Source: Streptomyces beigongshangae
Lineage (GTDB): Bacteria; Actinomycetota; Actinomycetes; Streptomycetales; Streptomycetaceae
DNA: 62,344 nucleotides
NCBI RefSeq assembly: GCF_019710745.1
Contig: NZ_JAHKJW010000044.1
Span: forward strand, 1-62,344
Direction of reading: 5' to 3'
Positions 1-8,254 of this stretch are shown in pieces; positions within the stretch are counted from its first letter, which is position 1; each line of letters opens with the position of its first letter. The position numbers were made by a program, and so were the translations under genes. Below the pieces are notes generated by a model, which was not told the DNA's origin, searched no databases, and worked only from the letters and a program-made list of their open reading frames with translations.

Positions 1-2
1 CC

Positions 3-1331
3 GTCGCGCGCGCCGCCGGCGCGGTCGGGACCGGGGCGCCCGCCTCGCTGCCCGACCTGGCCGCGCTCATCGCCGACCGCGAGGCGCGCCTGCGGGCCCG
101 ACCGGGTGACGCGCGGTCCTGGGCCGAGCTCGGCACGGCGTACGTGGAGCGGGGCGGGCGGACCGCCGAGCCCGGGTACTACCCGAAGGCCGAGACGGCG
201 CTGCGCAGGTCGCTGAAGGGCCGGCCGAAGGCGAACACCGAGGCGCTGCGGGGGCTCGCCGTGCTCGCCAACGCCCGGCACGACTTCCGGGCCGCGCGGA
301 AGTGGGGCGAGGCCGCGGTGGCCGCCTCGCCCGGGCGGTGGACCGCGTACCCGCCGCTCATCGACGCGTACCGGGGACTAGGCGACCACAAGGCCGCGCG
401 CAAGGCGCTGACCCGGCTCGCCGGGCTCCCGCCGGGAGGCCGGGCGCCCAGGGTGCGTGTGCTGACCGTCTCCGGGCTCGTGCACCGGGACCGGGGGCGG
501 GTCGAGGACTCCGCCGCCGCGCTGTCCGACGCGGCGGCGCTCGCCTCCACTCCGGCCGAGCGGGCCGGCTGTCTCGTGCGGATCGGGGAGCTGGCCCAGG
601 AGCGCGGGGAGCCCGCCGAGGCGTTGCGCGCCTTCGACGCCGCGCTGCGGGCCGAGCCCGGTGAGCACGCGGCGCGGGCCGGGCGGGGCCGGGCGCTGGC
701 CGCGCTGGGGCGGCACTCGGAGGCGCTGCGGGCGTATCAGTGGGCGATGGTGACACGGCCGTTGCCGCGGTACGCGCTGGAGCTCGGCGAGCTGTACGAG
801 TCGCTGGGGATGAGCGGGGCCGCGCGGGCCCAGTACGACGTGGTGCGGGCGCGGGTGCGGGAGGGGCGTGCGGGAGGGGTGAGCGAGGAGCTGCTGCTCG
901 GGCTGTTCGAGGCGGACCACGGGGGTCCGAGGGGCGCGCGGGAGGCCGTGCGGCGGTTGCGGGCGGAGTGGGCGCGGCATCCTTCCGCGGCGGTGGCGGA
1001 CGCGTTGGGGTGGGCGTTGCACCGGGCCGGGGAGGACGAGGAGGCGCTCGTCCTCGCCCGGCGGGCGACGGACCGGCGGCGCGGGGGCGCGGCGCGGGTC
1101 GCCCTGTACTCGTTCCACCGGGGGATGGCCGAGCGGGAGACGGGGGCGCTCGGGGCGGCCCGGCGGCATCTCGAGGAGGCGTTGCGGATCGATCCGGCGT
1201 TCTCGCCCGTTCTCGCGCCGGTCGCCTCGAAGGTGTTGCGCGAACTCGACGCGTGTGACCTCGCGGCGGACTGCGACGTACCGGCACGGCCCGCTCCCGT
1301 TCGTACGGCCCCCGCGGGAGCGGGAGGGTGA
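3..1331 (+). CDS. TPR-repeat protein, 5' end outside the window
   Basis: The reading frame is open from the first bases of the window to the TGA at 1329-1331, so the true start lies upstream; an internal GTG at 144 is unlikely to be the start. The protein is a run of Ala/Arg/Glu-rich helical pairs with tetratricopeptide character (for example GDARSWAELGTAYVERGG near the start, then repeated A-L-G/A-Y spacing through about codon 400). It ends in an Ala/Pro-rich tail containing two Cys (CDLAADCD). TPR folds mediate protein-protein contacts; no enzymatic domain is visible. It converges on hpd, with a shared hairpin between them. The partner is unknown. Confidence 0.8.
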   Translation, partial: VARAAGAVGTGAPASLPDLAALIADREARLRARPGDARSWAELGTAYVERGGRTAEPGYYPKAETALRRSLKGRPKANTEALRGLAVLANARHDFRAARKWGEAAVAASPGRWTAYPPLIDAYRGLGDHKAARKALTRLAGLPPGGRAPRVRVLTVSGLVHRDRGRVEDSAAALSDAAALASTPAERAGCLVRIGELAQERGEPAEALRAFDAALRAEPGEHAARAGRGRALAALGRHSEALRAYQWAMVTRPLPRYALELGELYESLGMSGAARAQYDVVRARVREGRAGGVSEELLLGLFEADHGGPRGAREAVRRLRAEWARHPSAAVADALGWALHRAGEDEEALVLARRATDRRRGGAARVALYSFHRGMAERETGALGAARRHLEEALRIDPAFSPVLAPVASKVLRELDACDLAADCDVPARPAPVRTAPAGAGG

Positions 1332-1337
1332 CGGGGG

Positions 1338-1367
1338 GCGGCCCCGCGGTGGGGGTCGCGGGGCCGC
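1338..1367. terminator. bidirectional hairpin between TPR gene and hpd
   Basis: GCGGCCCCGCG at 1338-1348 is the exact reverse complement of CGCGGGGCCGC at 1357-1367, with an 8-nt loop. It sits 6 nt after the TPR stop and 27 nt after the hpd stop on the other strand, which suits a shared terminator. No U-tract follows, which is common in Streptomyces. Confidence 0.6.
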
Positions 1368-1394
1368 AGGGGGTGGCTCAGGGGCAAGGGGTGA

Positions 1395-2540
1395 TCAGAG
1401 GTTGCCCCGGCGTTCCTGCTCTCGTTCGATCGCCTCGAAGAGGGCCTTGAAGTTGCCCTTGCCGAAGCCCATCGAGCCGTGGCGTTCGATCATCTCGAAG
1501 AAGACGGTCGGACGGTCCTGGACCGGCTTGGTGAATATCTGGAGCAGATAGCCGTCCTCGTCGCGGTCGACCAGGATCTTCAGTTCGCGCAGGGTCTCCA
1601 CGGGGACGCGGGTCTCGCCCGCCCACTCGCCGAGGGTGTCGTAGTAGGAGTCCGGGGTGTCCAGGAACTGCACGCCCGCGGCGCGCATCGCGCGGACCGA
1701 GGCGACGATGTCGTTGGTGTTCAGGGCGATGTGCTGGACGCCCGCGCCGCCGTAGAACTCCAGGTACTCGTCGATCTGCGACTTCTTCTTGGCGACGGCG
1801 GGCTCGTTGATCGGGAACTTGACCTTGAGCGTGCCGTCGGCGACGACCTTGGACATCAGGGCGCTGTACTCGGTGGCGATGTCGTCGCCCACGAACTCCT
1901 TCATGTTCGTGAAGCCCATGACCTTGTTGTAGAAGCCGACCCATTCGTTCATCCGGCCCAGCTCGACGTTGCCCACGCAGTGGTCGACGGCCTGGAAGGT
2001 GCGCTGCGCGGGCGGCTCGACGATCGGCGCGGCGGCCGCGTAACCGGGGAGGTACGGGCCCTCGTAGCCCGTGCGCTCCACCAGCGTGTGGCGGGTCTTG
2101 CCGTACGTGGCGATCGCGGCCAGGACGACCGTGCCGTGCTCGTCCTTCACCTCGTACGGCTCGGCGAGGGGGCGGGCCCCGTGCTCGACGGCGTACGCGA
2201 ACGCGGTGCGGGCGTCCGGCACCTCGATCGCCAGGTCCACGACGCCGTCGCCGTGTTCGGCCACGTGCTCGGCGAGGAAGTGGCCCCAGGGGGTGGCGGG
2301 CTTGATGACCGAGGTGAACACGAACCGGGCGGAGCCGTTCTCCAGCACGTAGCTCGCGGTCTCCCGGCTGCCGTTCTCCGGTCCGGAGTAGGCGACGAGC
2401 TTCATGCCGAAGGCCGTGGAGTAGTAGTGCGCCGCCTGCTTGGCGTTGCCCACGGCGAAGACGACCGCGTCCATTCCCTTGACCGGGAAGGGGTCTGCCT
2501 GCCGCGCGGTGTCGGGGGTGTGGTGGGTTGTCTGAGTCAT
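1395..2540 (-). CDS. hpd: 4-hydroxyphenylpyruvate dioxygenase
   Basis: 381 residues, normal for bacterial HPPD. It converts 4-hydroxyphenylpyruvate to homogentisate in tyrosine catabolism and is a cytosolic Fe(II) enzyme. Two VOC-type halves are visible (about 20-160 and 180-350). The 2-His-1-Glu iron triad falls at H187 (AVDHC), H270 (VQHIALN) and E349 (FFEMIER), and the C-terminal gating helix is intact (GFGKGNFKALFEAIE). The ATG at 2540 begins MTQTTHH; an in-frame extension to 2693 would run across the intergenic palindrome and is unlikely. The gene is divergent from an Lrp/AsnC regulator, which is the obvious candidate controller. Confidence in the function is very high. Confidence 0.97.
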   Translation of the reverse strand: MTQTTHHTPDTARQADPFPVKGMDAVVFAVGNAKQAAHYYSTAFGMKLVAYSGPENGSRETASYVLENGSARFVFTSVIKPATPWGHFLAEHVAEHGDGVVDLAIEVPDARTAFAYAVEHGARPLAEPYEVKDEHGTVVLAAIATYGKTRHTLVERTGYEGPYLPGYAAAAPIVEPPAQRTFQAVDHCVGNVELGRMNEWVGFYNKVMGFTNMKEFVGDDIATEYSALMSKVVADGTLKVKFPINEPAVAKKKSQIDEYLEFYGGAGVQHIALNTNDIVASVRAMRAAGVQFLDTPDSYYDTLGEWAGETRVPVETLRELKILVDRDEDGYLLQIFTKPVQDRPTVFFEMIERHGSMGFGKGNFKALFEAIEREQERRGNL

Positions 2541-2558
2541 GGCCGCAGGTTCCCCCTG

Positions 2559-2587
2559 TTCCACAAGGTGCGCAATAGTTTGTGGAA
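2559..2587. promoter_or_regulatory. inverted repeat between hpd and the Lrp-type regulator
   Basis: TTCCACAA (2559-2566) and TTGTGGAA (2580-2587) form an exact 8-bp inverted repeat with a 13-nt spacer, in the 121-bp divergent region. It lies 19 bp upstream of the hpd start codon. A shorter repeat, CACTG...CAGTG, follows at 2589-2609. The position and AT-rich arms suit an operator for the adjacent Lrp/AsnC protein; that assignment is inference. Confidence 0.55.
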
Positions 2588-2661
2588 TCACTGGGCAACT
2601 TGTGCAGTGGATGGGTTCACCGACCGTGCGTTGTGTACATGATGACCATCGTGGAGGTCCT

Positions 2662-3162
2662 GTGGCGATCGATCGTCTGGACGGGCGGCTCATCGTGCTG
2701 CTGGCCCGGGAGCCGCGGATCGGTGTGCTGGAGATGTCCCGCCGGCTCGGGGTCGCGCGCGGGACCGTGCAGGCGCGGCTGGACCGGCTTCAGTCGAACG
2801 GAGTCATCCGGGGGTTCGGGCCGCAGGTGGATCCCGGAGCCCTCGGCTACCCCGTCACCGCGTTCGCGACCCTGGAGATCCGGCAGGGTCAAGGAGCGGA
2901 CGTGCGCGCGCACTTGGCGACCGTGCCCGAGGTGCTGGAGCTGCACACGACCACGGGCGGCGGGGACATGCTGTGCCGGCTCGTGGCCCGGTCCAACGCC
3001 GATCTTCAGCGGGTGATCGACCGGGTCGTCGGTTTTGATGGCATCGTCCGGGCCTCCACGGCGATCGTCATGGAGAACCCGGTCCCGCTGCGGATCATCC
3101 CGCTGGTGGAGCAGGCCGCGAGGGACGACGACCACTGGACGGGCAGGCGAGCGAGCGAGTGA
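2662..3162 (+). CDS. Lrp/AsnC family transcriptional regulator
   Basis: 166 residues. An N-terminal winged HTH (about 1-60: IDRLDGRLIVLLAREPRIGV, then LGVARGTVQARLDRLQSNGVI) is followed by a RAM/ligand-sensing domain (about 70-150). The GTG at 2662 is chosen because GGAGG lies 4 nt upstream at 2653-2657 and the conserved I-D-x-L-D motif starts right after it; a longer in-frame version has no family similarity. It is divergent from hpd and only 15 nt upstream of the ABC permease gene, so it may regulate both hpd and the importer. Lrp/AsnC proteins usually sense amino acids or aromatic metabolites; the ligand here is unknown. Confidence 0.9.
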   Translation: MAIDRLDGRLIVLLAREPRIGVLEMSRRLGVARGTVQARLDRLQSNGVIRGFGPQVDPGALGYPVTAFATLEIRQGQGADVRAHLATVPEVLELHTTTGGGDMLCRLVARSNADLQRVIDRVVGFDGIVRASTAIVMENPVPLRIIPLVEQAARDDDHWTGRRASE

Positions 3163-3177
3163 GCGGGGTGACTGCGG

Positions 3178-3825
3178 GTGAACTTCTGGGACTACCTCGG
3201 CAGTCGCCATCAGCAGCTCCTCGCCGACGCCTACCAGCACGCCAGTGCCGTCCTCCAGTGCATGGTCGTCGCGACCGTCCTGGGCGTCGCGATCGGGGTG
3301 CTCACCTACCGCAGCGACTGGGCGGGGACCCTGGCCACGACGGCGACCACGACCCTGCTGACGATCCCCTCGCTCGCCATGATCGGTCTGCTGATCCCGG
3401 TCGTGGGGCTCGGAGTCCCGCCCACGGTCATCGCCCTGACCCTGTACGGGCTGCTGCCGATCGTCCGCAACGCGATCGTCGGGCTGCGCGGGGTCGACCC
3501 CTCGCTGGTGGACGCGGCGACCGGGATCGGGATGTCGCGCCCGGCCCGGCTCGTACGGGTCGAGTTGCCGCTGGCCTGGCCGCCGATCCTGACCGGGATC
3601 CGGGTCTCCACGCAGATGCTGATGGGCATCGCCGCCATCGCCGCGTACGCCTCCGGTCCCGGGCTCGGCAACGAGATCTTCCGCGGCATCGCCTCCCTGG
3701 GCAGCAGGAACGCGCTCAACCAGGTGCTCGCGGGCACGCTCGGGATCATTGTCCTCGCGCTGCTGTTCGACGCCGCGTACGTCGTCGTCGGGCGGCTGAC
3801 CGTCCCCAGGGGGATCCGTGTCTGA
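3178..3825 (+). CDS. osmoprotectant-type ABC transporter permease (OpuCB/OpuCD-like), first copy
   Basis: 215 residues, about six membrane segments, typical of the small permeases of glycine-betaine/carnitine/choline importers. The cytoplasmic EAA-like loop is visible (DAATGIGMSRPARLVRVELPLAWPP, in the second half), which couples to the ATPase. It starts at GTG 3178, 15 nt after the Lrp-type gene, and its last codons overlap the ATPase gene start by 8 nt. It is the first of four genes (permease, ATPase, permease, binding protein) that make a full importer. The substrate is inferred from the family and not proven. Confidence 0.9.
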   Translation: MNFWDYLGSRHQQLLADAYQHASAVLQCMVVATVLGVAIGVLTYRSDWAGTLATTATTTLLTIPSLAMIGLLIPVVGLGVPPTVIALTLYGLLPIVRNAIVGLRGVDPSLVDAATGIGMSRPARLVRVELPLAWPPILTGIRVSTQMLMGIAAIAAYASGPGLGNEIFRGIASLGSRNALNQVLAGTLGIIVLALLFDAAYVVVGRLTVPRGIRV

Positions 3826-5116
3826 GACGGCCCGGACCGCCGGGACCACAGGAGCCACAGAAGTCGCCGGAGCCACCGGGGACGCCGGGGCCACCGGGGC
3901 CACCATCCGGCTGGAGGACCTCAGCAAGCGGTATCCCGGGAACCCCGCCCCCGCGGTGGACGGCGTCACCATGCAGATCGACGCGGGTGAGCTCGTCGTC
4001 CTCGTGGGCCCCTCGGGGTGCGGGAAGTCCACCACGCTGAAGATGATCAACCGGCTGATCGAGCCCACGGGCGGGCGGATCCGGATCGGCGGCGAGGACG
4101 TCACCCACATGGATCCCGTGAAGCTGCGGCGCAAGATCGGGTACGCCATCCAGTCCTCGGGACTCTTCCCGCATATGACGGTCGCCCAGAACATCGCCCT
4201 CGTACCGAGGATGACGGGCTGGTCGAAGGCGCGCATCGCGGACCGGGTCGAGGAGATGCTGGACCTCGTCGGCCTCGACGCCGGTGAGTTCCACGGACGC
4301 TACCCGCGCCAGTTGTCGGGCGGCCAGCAGCAACGGGTGGGGGTGGCGCGGGCGCTGGCCGCCGACCCTCCCGTGCTGCTGATGGACGAGCCGTTCGGTG
4401 CCGTCGACCCCATCACGCGCGACCACCTCCAGGACGAGCTGATCCGGCTCCAGCACGAGCTGCACAAGACCATCGTGTTCGTCACGCACGACTTCGACGA
4501 GGCCATCAAGCTGGGTGACCGGATCGCGGTGCTGCGGGAGCGATCGCACATCGCGCAGTTCGACACCCCGGAGGCGATCCTCACCAACCCCGCCGACGAC
4601 TTCGTGTCCGGGTTCGTGGGCGCCGGCGCCGCACTGAAGCGGCTGAACCTGACCCGCGTACGGGACGTGGAGATCACCGGCTACCCGACCGTGACCGTCG
4701 ACGACCCGCTTCAGGAGATCTTCAACAGGGTCAGGGCGAGCGGTACGAACGAGATCCTGCTGCTCGACCGGCACGGGCGGCCCCACAAGTGGCTGCGGCG
4801 CGGGGACCTGATGCGCGCCCGGGGCTCGCTGGCCCGGGCCGGCACGCCGGTGAACGACACGGTCACCCGGGACGCGACGCTGCGGGACGCGCTGGAGGCC
4901 GTGCTCACGGACAACGCGGGGCGGGTCGTGGTGACCGGGCGGCGCGGGGAGTACACCGGCGTGGTCGACATGGAGACGCTGATGAACTCCGTGCGCGAAC
5001 TGCTGGAGGCCGACCGGCTCGACGCGGTGGAGCACCGGCACGAACTGGAGGAGGCGCGCGGCGAGCAGACCCGCCACGCGCAGGAGGGCGCGGCCCGCGG
5101 GGAGGCGGGAGCGTGA
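3818..5116 (+). CDS. osmoprotectant-type ABC transporter ATPase with CBS domains (OpuCA/ProV-like)
   Basis: 432 residues. Walker A GPSGCGKST is at about 64-72, followed by Q-loop IQSSGLF, signature LSGGQQQR, Walker B VLLMDEPFGAVDP and switch FVTHD. The C-terminal part (about 265-385) is a tandem CBS pair as in OpuCA/ProV, where it senses ionic strength or cyclic-di-AMP. The first 29 residues are a Gly-Ala-Thr repeat (GATGDAGATGAT) not conserved in the family, so translation may begin later than the assigned GTG at 3818. The gene overlaps the upstream permease by 8 nt and the downstream permease by 4 nt (GTGA). Confidence 0.93.
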   Translation: MSETARTAGTTGATEVAGATGDAGATGATIRLEDLSKRYPGNPAPAVDGVTMQIDAGELVVLVGPSGCGKSTTLKMINRLIEPTGGRIRIGGEDVTHMDPVKLRRKIGYAIQSSGLFPHMTVAQNIALVPRMTGWSKARIADRVEEMLDLVGLDAGEFHGRYPRQLSGGQQQRVGVARALAADPPVLLMDEPFGAVDPITRDHLQDELIRLQHELHKTIVFVTHDFDEAIKLGDRIAVLRERSHIAQFDTPEAILTNPADDFVSGFVGAGAALKRLNLTRVRDVEITGYPTVTVDDPLQEIFNRVRASGTNEILLLDRHGRPHKWLRRGDLMRARGSLARAGTPVNDTVTRDATLRDALEAVLTDNAGRVVVTGRRGEYTGVVDMETLMNSVRELLEADRLDAVEHRHELEEARGEQTRHAQEGAARGEAGA

Positions 5117-5973
5117 GCGGCGGGGTCGGCCCGGGGCACGCGGGTCCGGGGGCCGGGCGGGAGGCCGCTCCGGAGGCCGGGCGGGAGGCCGGGCGGGAGG
5201 CCGTGTTCGGCGAGGGGCCCGCCGGGGCGTACGTGCCCCGCATCGGGTGGCGGAAGCTGACCTTCCTGCCCGCCGTTCTGGTGGCGGGGCTGTTCGCCAC
5301 CTGGCTCTGGTTCCGGCAGGCGGACCTGGACCCGCTCTCCGAGAACGCGCTCTCGAACGGCCAGGTCTGGAAGGCGCTGCGCCAGCACGTCGAGCTGACC
5401 GTGATCTCCACGTTCTTCGTGCTGGTCATCGCGATCCCGCTGGGCGTCCTGCTGACGCGCGGGGCCTTCCGCGGGGCGGCCCCGGTGGTGACGGCCCTCG
5501 CCAACACCGGACAGGCGACGCCCGCGATCGGTCTGCTGGCCCTGCTGGTGATCTGGCTGGGCATCGGGCGCCGGGCGGCTCTGATCGGCATCATCGCGTA
5601 CGCCGTCCTGCCGGTCCTGTCGAACACGATCGCCGGGCTGAAGGCCAACGACCCGACGCTCCTGGAGGCCGCACGGGGCATCGGCATGTCACCGCTGGGC
5701 GTGCTGGGCCGGATCGAGCTCCCGCTCGCCGTACCGCTGATCCTCGCGGGGGTGCGGACCGCGCTCGTCCTGAACGTGGGCACGGCGACGCTCGCCACCT
5801 TCGGCGGGGGCGGCGGGCTCGGCGTGCTGATCACGACCGGGATCACCAGTCAGCGGATGCCGGTGCTGCTCCTCGGCTCGATCCTGACCGTCGCGCTGGC
5901 ACTGCTGGTCGACTGGCTGGCGTCGCTGGCGGAACTGCTGCTCGGTCCGCGCGGCCTGGAGGCGGGCGCATGA
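5113..5973 (+). CDS. osmoprotectant-type ABC transporter permease, second copy
   Basis: 286 residues. The N-terminal 35 residues are Gly/Arg/Glu repeats (AGREAAPEAGREAGREA), then a hydrophobic segment (LTFLPAVLVAGLFATWLWF) and the same permease fold as the gene at 3178, with the coupling loop LEAARGIGMSPLGVLGRIELP. The GTG at 5113 overlaps the ATPase stop as GTGA, and the stop overlaps the next gene as ATGA. Two permeases per importer is the OpuC arrangement. Confidence 0.9.
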   Translation: MSGGVGPGHAGPGAGREAAPEAGREAGREAVFGEGPAGAYVPRIGWRKLTFLPAVLVAGLFATWLWFRQADLDPLSENALSNGQVWKALRQHVELTVISTFFVLVIAIPLGVLLTRGAFRGAAPVVTALANTGQATPAIGLLALLVIWLGIGRRAALIGIIAYAVLPVLSNTIAGLKANDPTLLEAARGIGMSPLGVLGRIELPLAVPLILAGVRTALVLNVGTATLATFGGGGGLGVLITTGITSQRMPVLLLGSILTVALALLVDWLASLAELLLGPRGLEAGA

Positions 5974-6971
5974 GCACGGGACGGCGTACGGGGTGGTGCA
6001 CGGGACGGCGGCGTACGGCTCTGGTGGCGGCCGGGGCGCTGCTGGCGGCGGTCTCCGGGTGCGGGCTGACCAGCGGTTCGCCCATGGTCGACGACGTGCG
6101 GCCGGGGTCGGTCGGGCGGGGGCAGCCGCTGAAGGGCGCCGAGCTCACCGTGACGTCGAAGGAGTTCACCGAGCAGCTCGTGCTCGGCGCGATCATGGGC
6201 ATCGCCTTCCAGGCGGCCGGCGCCGAGGTCCTGGACCGCACGGGCATCCAGGGGTCCGTCGGCTCCCGGGAGGCGGTCAGGGGCGGGGACGCGGACGCCT
6301 CGTACGAGTACACGGGCACCGCCTGGATCACCTACCTGGGCAACAGCGATCCCCTCCCGGAACCGGACCGGCAGTGGGAGGCCGTGCGCGACGCCGACCG
6401 GAGGAACGGGCTGACCTGGCTGGCGCCGTCGGCGCTGAACAACACGTACGCGCTGGCCATGAACCGGGCCGCCGCCGAGAAGTACGGCACGAGGACGCTC
6501 TCCGACGTCGCCGACCTCGCGGAGTCGGACCCCGGGGCCGTCACGGTCTGCGTGGAGGGCGAGTTCGCCAACCGGGCGGACGGGCTGCCCGGTCTGCAGC
6601 GGACGTACGGGATGGGACTGCCCGCCGGGAACGTCACGCAGATGGACACCGGGATCATCTACACCCAGGTGTCCAAGGGGAGTTGCACCTACGGGGAGGT
6701 CTTCACCACCGACGGGCGCATCAAGTCCATGGGGCTCGTGGTGATGGCGGACGACAGGGGGTTCTTCCCCCACTACAACGCGGCTCCCCAGATCAACTCC
6801 AGGACCCTGGAGAAGTATCCGCAGATCGCCGAGGTCCTCGCCCCGGTCACCGAGCGCCTGGACAACGAGGTGGCACGGGAGCTGAACGCCAGGGTGGACG
6901 TCGACGGCGAGGACCCGCACGCGGTGGCGCTGGACTGGATGAAGACGGAGGGCTTCGTGAAGGAGGGCTAG
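5970..6971 (+). CDS. osmoprotectant-type ABC substrate-binding lipoprotein (OpuCC/OpuAC-like)
   Basis: 333 residues. A twin-Arg-containing N region and hydrophobic core end in a lipobox (VSGC, Cys31), so the mature protein is lipid-anchored outside the membrane. The ligand-binding domain starts with TVTSKEFTEQLVLG, the hallmark of the quaternary-amine binding family, and continues to the C-terminus (YEYTGTAWITYL, NNTYALAMN). The ATG at 5970 overlaps the permease stop (ATGA). It completes the importer. Aromatic-cage residues cannot be assigned with confidence by eye, so the exact substrate is open. Confidence 0.92.
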   Translation: MSTGRRTGWCTGRRRTALVAAGALLAAVSGCGLTSGSPMVDDVRPGSVGRGQPLKGAELTVTSKEFTEQLVLGAIMGIAFQAAGAEVLDRTGIQGSVGSREAVRGGDADASYEYTGTAWITYLGNSDPLPEPDRQWEAVRDADRRNGLTWLAPSALNNTYALAMNRAAAEKYGTRTLSDVADLAESDPGAVTVCVEGEFANRADGLPGLQRTYGMGLPAGNVTQMDTGIIYTQVSKGSCTYGEVFTTDGRIKSMGLVVMADDRGFFPHYNAAPQINSRTLEKYPQIAEVLAPVTERLDNEVARELNARVDVDGEDPHAVALDWMKTEGFVKEG

Positions 6972-7035
6972 GAGGAGGAAGACCAGGAGGAGTCAGGGGG
7001 CCGGGGGGAGTCGGGGGAGCCGGGAGGAGGGGCAG

Positions 7036-7836
7036 CTAGCAGGAGGGGACGGAGCCCCGTCCCCTCTCCAGCGCCACCAGGGAGTCCACGGCGCCCTTCA
7101 GTGTCGTCACCGGGATGAGGCGGAGCCCTTCCGGCAGCTCGGACTGCGCGTCCGCGCACTCCGCCTTCGGGACCAGGAAGACCGTCGCGCCGTCGCGGCG
7201 GGCGGCCTGGGTCTTGAGGGCCACCCCGCCGACCGCGCCGACCTTCCCGTCGGCGTCGATCGTCCCCGTACCCGCGATCACCCGGCCGCCCGTGAGGTCG
7301 CCGCCGCTGCCGTCGCCGTCCAGTTTGTCGACGATGCCGAGGGAGAAGAGCAGGCCGGCGCTCGGGCCGCCCACGTCGGCGAGTTCCAGGGCGACCTCGA
7401 TGTCGTCCGACCGCTCGCCCAGGTGGTCCAGGGCCGCCTCGGTGGCGGTGTCCTGGGACTCGCGCATCTCCTCGGCGTTGTACTCCTCGATCTCCTTGAC
7501 GCTGTCCCCGTTGGGGTAGACCGCGTCGCGCGGCATGACCGCACGGTCCGTGCGGAACCAGCCGTCGAGCACGTCACCGAGGCCGATGTGCGCGTCCGGG
7601 CCCGTCGCCTCGATGGTCGTCATCCGCAGCTGCCCGCTCGTCCCGCGGCTCTTCGCGCCGGAGATCGTGATCACCGGCTCGCCCTTGTTCTCACCGAGGA
7701 CGTCCGCCGTCATACCGGGCTGGGCCAGCGAGAACGGCAACGGCACGAACGCCGCCGCACCGACCAGAACCACCACGGGAACGGCACAGACGGCAACGGC
7801 CCGAAGGCGAGAAAGGCGCGGGAGGCGAGAAAGCAC
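7036..7836 (-). CDS. membrane-anchored Lon-type (S16) serine protease, YlbL-like but short
   Basis: 266 residues. An N-terminal membrane segment (about 11-34) places the rest outside. The C-terminal half is a Lon proteolytic domain: catalytic Ser159 in GGPSAGL and Lys208 in GGVALKTQAA form the Ser-Lys dyad, with the usual DGKVGAVGG between. YlbL proteins of actinobacteria commonly carry a PDZ domain between anchor and protease; here only about 110 residues separate them and no clear PDZ carboxylate-binding GLGF-type loop is visible, so this may be a PDZ-degenerate form. It converges on the importer operon. Substrates are unknown. Confidence 0.85.
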   Translation of the reverse strand: MLSRLPRLSRLRAVAVCAVPVVVLVGAAAFVPLPFSLAQPGMTADVLGENKGEPVITISGAKSRGTSGQLRMTTIEATGPDAHIGLGDVLDGWFRTDRAVMPRDAVYPNGDSVKEIEEYNAEEMRESQDTATEAALDHLGERSDDIEVALELADVGGPSAGLLFSLGIVDKLDGDGSGGDLTGGRVIAGTGTIDADGKVGAVGGVALKTQAARRDGATVFLVPKAECADAQSELPEGLRLIPVTTLKGAVDSLVALERGRGSVPSC

Positions 7837-7875
7837 GGAATCAATCTAACGCGAGACCGTCCCCCGCCAGGGGCC

Positions 7876-8171
7876 GCCCTCTTCAAACACCGGCCACGAC
7901 CGACACCCTCAGGGGCGCGGGGAACCGCGCGACCAGCCCCATCCGACCCGCCCTCTTCAAACACCGGCCACGACCGACACCCTCAGGGGCGCGGGGAACC
8001 GCGCGACCAGCCCCATCCGACCCGCCCTCTTCAAACACCGGCCACGACCGACACCCTCAGGGGCGCGGGGAACCGCGCGACCAGCCCCATCCGACCCGCC
8101 CTCTTCAAACACCGGCCACGACCGACACCCTCAGGGGCGCGGGGAACCGCGCGACCAGCCACCTCCGACCC
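7876..8171. repeat. four tandem 74-bp direct repeats with GNRA-loop hairpins
   Basis: Units start at 7876, 7950, 8024 and 8098. The first three are identical by eye and the fourth diverges only in its last bases (CCACCTCC instead of CCCCATCC). Each unit contains GCGCGG-GGAA-CCGCGC, a 6-bp stem closed by a GGAA loop, inside AGGGGCGCGGGGAACCGCGC, a motif I recall as a dispersed intergenic element in Streptomyces. The array fills most of the gap between the IclR stop and the start of the S16 protease gene, both read leftward. No spacers separate the units, so this is not CRISPR. Confidence 0.95.
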
Positions 8172-8254
8172 CCACCCGGCACACCACCCCGGGCCGCTCG
8201 CCGGGGCAACCGCCAAGGCACCTGCCAAGTCGCCCGCCAAGGCACCCACCAGGG

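Noticed and set aside
7876..8171. Possible CRISPR array (regular 74-bp period)
   Set aside because: Units are contiguous and near identical over their full length, without unique spacers, and no cas genes are present.
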